Source: an uncultured Opitutia bacterium (lineage in GTDB: Bacteria; Verrucomicrobiota; Verrucomicrobiia; Opitutales; Opitutaceae). Taken from it: a DNA stretch of 18,246 nucleotides. The DNA is taken from NCBI GenBank assembly GCA_937952235.1, contig CALFZM010000336.1:1-18246 (forward strand). The letters run 5' to 3'. This document shows positions 15,762-18,246 of this stretch, one piece after another. Made by a program: the position numbers and the translations under genes. A model generated the notes under the pieces. The model searched no databases and was not told the DNA's origin. It was given only the letters and a program-made list of their open reading frames with translations. The stretch's first letter is position 1; each line of letters begins with the position of its first letter.

Positions 15762-16796
15762 ATGAAGAAAGCGCTCATCACCGGCATCACGGGTCAGGAC
15801 GGTTCCTATCTCGCCGAGCTCCTGCTCGACAAAGGTTATGAGGTGCACGGTGTGATCCGCCGCGCGTCGACCTTCAACACGAGTCGTATCGACCACCTGT
15901 ACCGGGACCCGCACGTAAACGGGGTCCGGCTGTTCCTGCACTACGGCGACCTGGCCGATTCCGTGCAGATGGTGAAACTGCTTTACGAGCTGCAGCCGGA
16001 CGAGGTGTACAACCTTGGCGCCCAGTCGCATGTGCGGGTGTCGTTCGACATTCCCGAGTACACCGGCGACGTCGACGGCCTCGGCGCGCAGCGAATCCTG
16101 GAAGCCATCCGCGAGGCGGGCCTGGTGAAGAAGGTGCGGTACTACCAGGCGTCCTCCTCGGAAATGTTCGGCAAGGTGCAGGAAGTGCCCCAGACCGAGA
16201 CCACGCCGTTCTGGCCGCGTTCGCCCTACGGCTGCGCCAAGGTTTACGCCTACTGGCTCACGGTGAACTACCGCGAGAGCTACGCGCTCCATGCCTCCAA
16301 TGGCATCCTCTTCAACCACGAGAGCCCCCGTCGGGGCGAAACGTTCGTCACGCGCAAGATCACCCGGGCGGCGACGCGGATCAAGATGGGGCTCCAGGAG
16401 TCGCTCTACCTCGGCAACCTCGATGCGCAGCGCGACTGGGGTTACGCGAAGGAATACGTGGAAATGATGTGGCTGATGCTGCAGCAGGACAAACCGGACG
16501 ACTACGTCGTCGCGACGAACGAGACCCATAGCGTGAAAGAGTTCTGCCAGGAGACCTTCGGCCAGCTCGGGCTCGATTGGGAGAAGTACGTGAAGTACGA
16601 CCAGCGGTACGAGCGTCCGGCCGAGGTCGAGTTGCTCATCGGCGACCCGGCCAAGGCACGCCGACAGCTCGGTTGGGAGCCGAAGGTGCGCTTCAAGGAA
16701 CTGGTGAAGATCATGGTCGACCACGACCTCGCCCTCGCGAAACGCGAGGCGCAGATCGCCTCCCTGCCGGGCTTCTCGAAGGCGCCGTTTGCCTGA
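15762..16796 (+). CDS. gmd: GDP-mannose 4,6-dehydratase
   Basis: This 344-residue extended SDR enzyme starts MKKALITGITGQDGSYLAELL, with the NADP-binding G-x-x-G-x-x-G at 8-14. The catalytic set is Ser132 and Glu134 in ASSSEMFG, and Tyr156 and Lys160 in SPYGCAK. These fall at the same numbers as the E. coli enzyme, with Ser in place of Thr132. Family blocks FNHESPRRGETFVTRKI and LGNLDAQRDWGYAKEYV are intact. It converts GDP-D-mannose to GDP-4-keto-6-deoxy-D-mannose in the cytoplasm, the first step to GDP-L-fucose. ATG 15762 matches the family start; an upstream in-frame extension to 15651 is unlike Gmd. No Shine-Dalgarno is seen. It is followed after 87 bases by fcl on the same strand, the next enzyme of the pathway. 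Confidence 0.97.
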   Translation: MKKALITGITGQDGSYLAELLLDKGYEVHGVIRRASTFNTSRIDHLYRDPHVNGVRLFLHYGDLADSVQMVKLLYELQPDEVYNLGAQSHVRVSFDIPEYTGDVDGLGAQRILEAIREAGLVKKVRYYQASSSEMFGKVQEVPQTETTPFWPRSPYGCAKVYAYWLTVNYRESYALHASNGILFNHESPRRGETFVTRKITRAATRIKMGLQESLYLGNLDAQRDWGYAKEYVEMMWLMLQQDKPDDYVVATNETHSVKEFCQETFGQLGLDWEKYVKYDQRYERPAEVELLIGDPAKARRQLGWEPKVRFKELVKIMVDHDLALAKREAQIASLPGFSKAPFA

Positions 16797-16883
16797 CCTG
16801 GTGCGGACGCGACTGGCGCAAACGGGAGCCCCGAGCCGGCGCGCCCGCTCGCCTTCGGCCCATTTCGATCTTCGTTTGTAGCC

Positions 16884-17819
16884 ATGAAACTCTTCATTGC
16901 CGGGCATAACGGCATGGTCGGCGGCGCGCTGGTCCGTCGTTTTCAGCGCGAGGCCGGCGTCACCCTGCTCCTGCGCACGCGCCGCGAACTCGACCTGACC
17001 AGCCAGGCGGCCGTCGATGGCTTCTATGCGGCTGAAAAGCCCGACGTGGCCGTCATCGCCGCGGCGAAGGTGGGCGGTATCCACGCCAACAACACGTATC
17101 CGGCCGAGTTCCTCTTCGAGAACCTCGCGATCGCCGCCAACACGATCCACTCCGCCTGGCGCCACGGCGTGAGGCGGCTCCTGTTCCTCGGCAGCTCGTG
17201 CATCTACCCGAAGCACGCGCCGCAGCCGATGCCGGAGGACTGCCTGCTGACCGGGCCGCTCGAGCCGACCAACGAGGCCTACGCCATCGCCAAGATCTCC
17301 GGCCTCAAGCTGGCCCAGTACTACCGCAAGCAATACGGAGTCCTCTTTCACTCCGCGATGCCGACCAATCTCTACGGCCCGGGCGACAATTACCACCCGC
17401 AGAATTCGCACGTGCTGCCCGCGCTGATCCGGCGCTTCGACGAGGCGCGTGCCGCGGAGCGACCGGAGGTGGTCGCGTGGGGCACGGGCTCGCCGCGGCG
17501 CGAGTTCCTCCATGTCGACGATCTCGCCGATGCCTGCGCGTTTCTGCTGCGACAGGACAACCCGCCCGACTGGATCAACGTCGGCACCGGCACCGACGTC
17601 ACGATCCGCGAACTCACCGAGACGGTGGCCGACGTCACCGGCTTCCGCGGTAGCATCGCCTGGGATGCCAGCAAGCCCGACGGCACCCCGCGCAAGCTGA
17701 TGGACGTTTCGCGGCTCACGGCGCTCGGCTGGCGGGCTCGGATCGGCCTGCGCGACGGCATCACGCAGACCTTCGCGAGTTATCGCAGCGAGAAGGCGGC
17801 CGGCACGCTCCGCGGCTGA
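16884..17819 (+). CDS. fcl: GDP-L-fucose synthase (GDP-4-keto-6-deoxymannose epimerase/reductase)
   Basis: The 311-residue protein begins MKLFIAGHNGMVGGALVRRF, with the NADP-binding G-x-x-G-x-x-G at 7-13. The catalytic Ser104 and Cys106 lie in LGSSCIYPK. Tyr133 and Lys137 lie in EAYAIAK, and His176 in NSHVLPALIRRF. These correspond to Ser107, Cys109, Tyr136, Lys140 and His179 of E. coli WcaG, so both epimerase and reductase functions look intact. The substrate loop GTGSPRREFLHVDDLADA is present. It makes GDP-L-fucose with NADPH from the product of the preceding gmd. ATG 16884 is the only sensible start and has no clear Shine-Dalgarno. A probable membrane glycosyltransferase gene starts 85 bases later, consistent with use of GDP-fucose for a surface glycan. 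Confidence 0.97.
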   Translation: MKLFIAGHNGMVGGALVRRFQREAGVTLLLRTRRELDLTSQAAVDGFYAAEKPDVAVIAAAKVGGIHANNTYPAEFLFENLAIAANTIHSAWRHGVRRLLFLGSSCIYPKHAPQPMPEDCLLTGPLEPTNEAYAIAKISGLKLAQYYRKQYGVLFHSAMPTNLYGPGDNYHPQNSHVLPALIRRFDEARAAERPEVVAWGTGSPRREFLHVDDLADACAFLLRQDNPPDWINVGTGTDVTIRELTETVADVTGFRGSIAWDASKPDGTPRKLMDVSRLTALGWRARIGLRDGITQTFASYRSEKAAGTLRG

Positions 17820-17904
17820 CCGATCACGACCGGCCGACGCCACCGCCGCCGAAAAAGCTTCCGGCCCGCGGCGTCGCTGAGTTTACCTCGGCGTTTCGCA
17901 TCCC

Positions 17905-18246
17905 GTGCCGGTTTCCCGTTTCCATCCGCCGCCGCCTCCACGCTGGGCCTTCGCCCTCGTCGCGCTGCTGGCGTTCGGATTTTTCCTGCGCGTCTACGCG
18001 GGCATCTGGACCCCCGAGCACGGCATCACGAAGTTCCTGCGGGTCGGGCAGGAGTTTGATGATCGCGGCACGGCGGTTTTCCGCGCCACGCCCAAGTTCA
18101 TCGATCCCTATCCGGCGCATCGGTGGGGTTTCGACGGTCAGCTCTACGCCGAGATGGCGCTGGACCCGCTGCTGCTCGATCCGCACCTGCATGTGGCCCT
18201 GGACAACCCGCCCTACCGCGCGCAGCGCATCCTGCTGTCGTGGCTC
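17905..18246 (+). CDS. N-terminal part of a polytopic membrane protein, probable GT-C type glycosyltransferase
   Basis: The frame is open from GTG 17905 through the window end (114 codons, no stop). A TGA at 17878-17880 closes it upstream, and no ATG is available before residue 85. The protein begins MPVSRFHPPPPPRW and then has one strong membrane helix (about 14-35, WAFALVALLAFGFFLRVYAG). An extramembrane stretch follows that includes RWGFDGQLYAEMALDP (about 77-92) and LDNPPYRAQRILLSWL at the cut end. An acidic GFDGQ-type loop after helix 1 followed by NPxYRxQRIL resembles uncharacterised bacterial polytopic proteins predicted to be GT-C-like lipid-linked sugar transferases. The assignment is tentative because most of the protein is missing. 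It is downstream of fcl on the same strand. Confidence 0.65.
   Translation, partial: MPVSRFHPPPPPRWAFALVALLAFGFFLRVYAGIWTPEHGITKFLRVGQEFDDRGTAVFRATPKFIDPYPAHRWGFDGQLYAEMALDPLLLDPHLHVALDNPPYRAQRILLSWL

Noticed and set aside
15543..17843. 766-residue minus-strand frame opposite gmd and fcl
   Set aside because: Both plus-strand genes have complete catalytic motifs, and the antisense frame shows only shadow composition.

Overview
The window is GC-rich (roughly two-thirds G+C by eye) and densely coded on both strands. I infer a member of the Verrucomicrobiota, most likely an Opitutaceae-like bacterium. The reasons are the GC content, a Tat-exported Gfo/Idh/MocA oxidoreductase of the kind abundant in Planctomycetes and Verrucomicrobia, REP-like palindromic repeats between genes, and mostly Shine-Dalgarno-poor starts. 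This is inference; there is no rRNA or tRNA in the window to settle it.

Layout. 1-2123: the tail of a gene of uncertain function, a DUF3817 membrane protein, an OsmC peroxidase (minus strand, with a clear intrinsic terminator), a tiny zinc-ribbon protein and a HAD hydrolase. 2137-3966 (minus): an FtsH-type AAA+ zinc protease, convergent with the HAD gene. 4145-5410 (plus): the Gfo/Idh/MocA oxidoreductase, divergent from ftsH. 5411-5701: a structured non-coding stretch holding a possible terminator and a complex palindromic repeat pair. 5702-8046 (minus): an EF-G-like GTPase with altered GTPase motifs, overlapping a small conserved-looking protein.

8284-13625 (minus) is a same-strand series. 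In transcription order it holds a VTC-domain polyphosphate polymerase, a DUF4956 membrane protein, an HlyD-type adaptor 3 nt downstream, a DUF4118/PAS histidine kinase, and a glutathionyl-hydroquinone reductase 13 nt after the kinase. The first three look like a module for making and moving polyphosphate at the inner membrane. They are the best candidate for an under-described system here.

13963-15540 (minus): a secreted TPR-like protein and a small protein of unknown function. 15762 to the window end (plus): gmd and fcl, which convert GDP-mannose to GDP-L-fucose, then the start of a large membrane protein, probably a polytopic glycosyltransferase. This looks like the beginning of a surface-polysaccharide locus.

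I see no tRNA, rRNA, CRISPR array, insertion sequence, transposase or phage gene.
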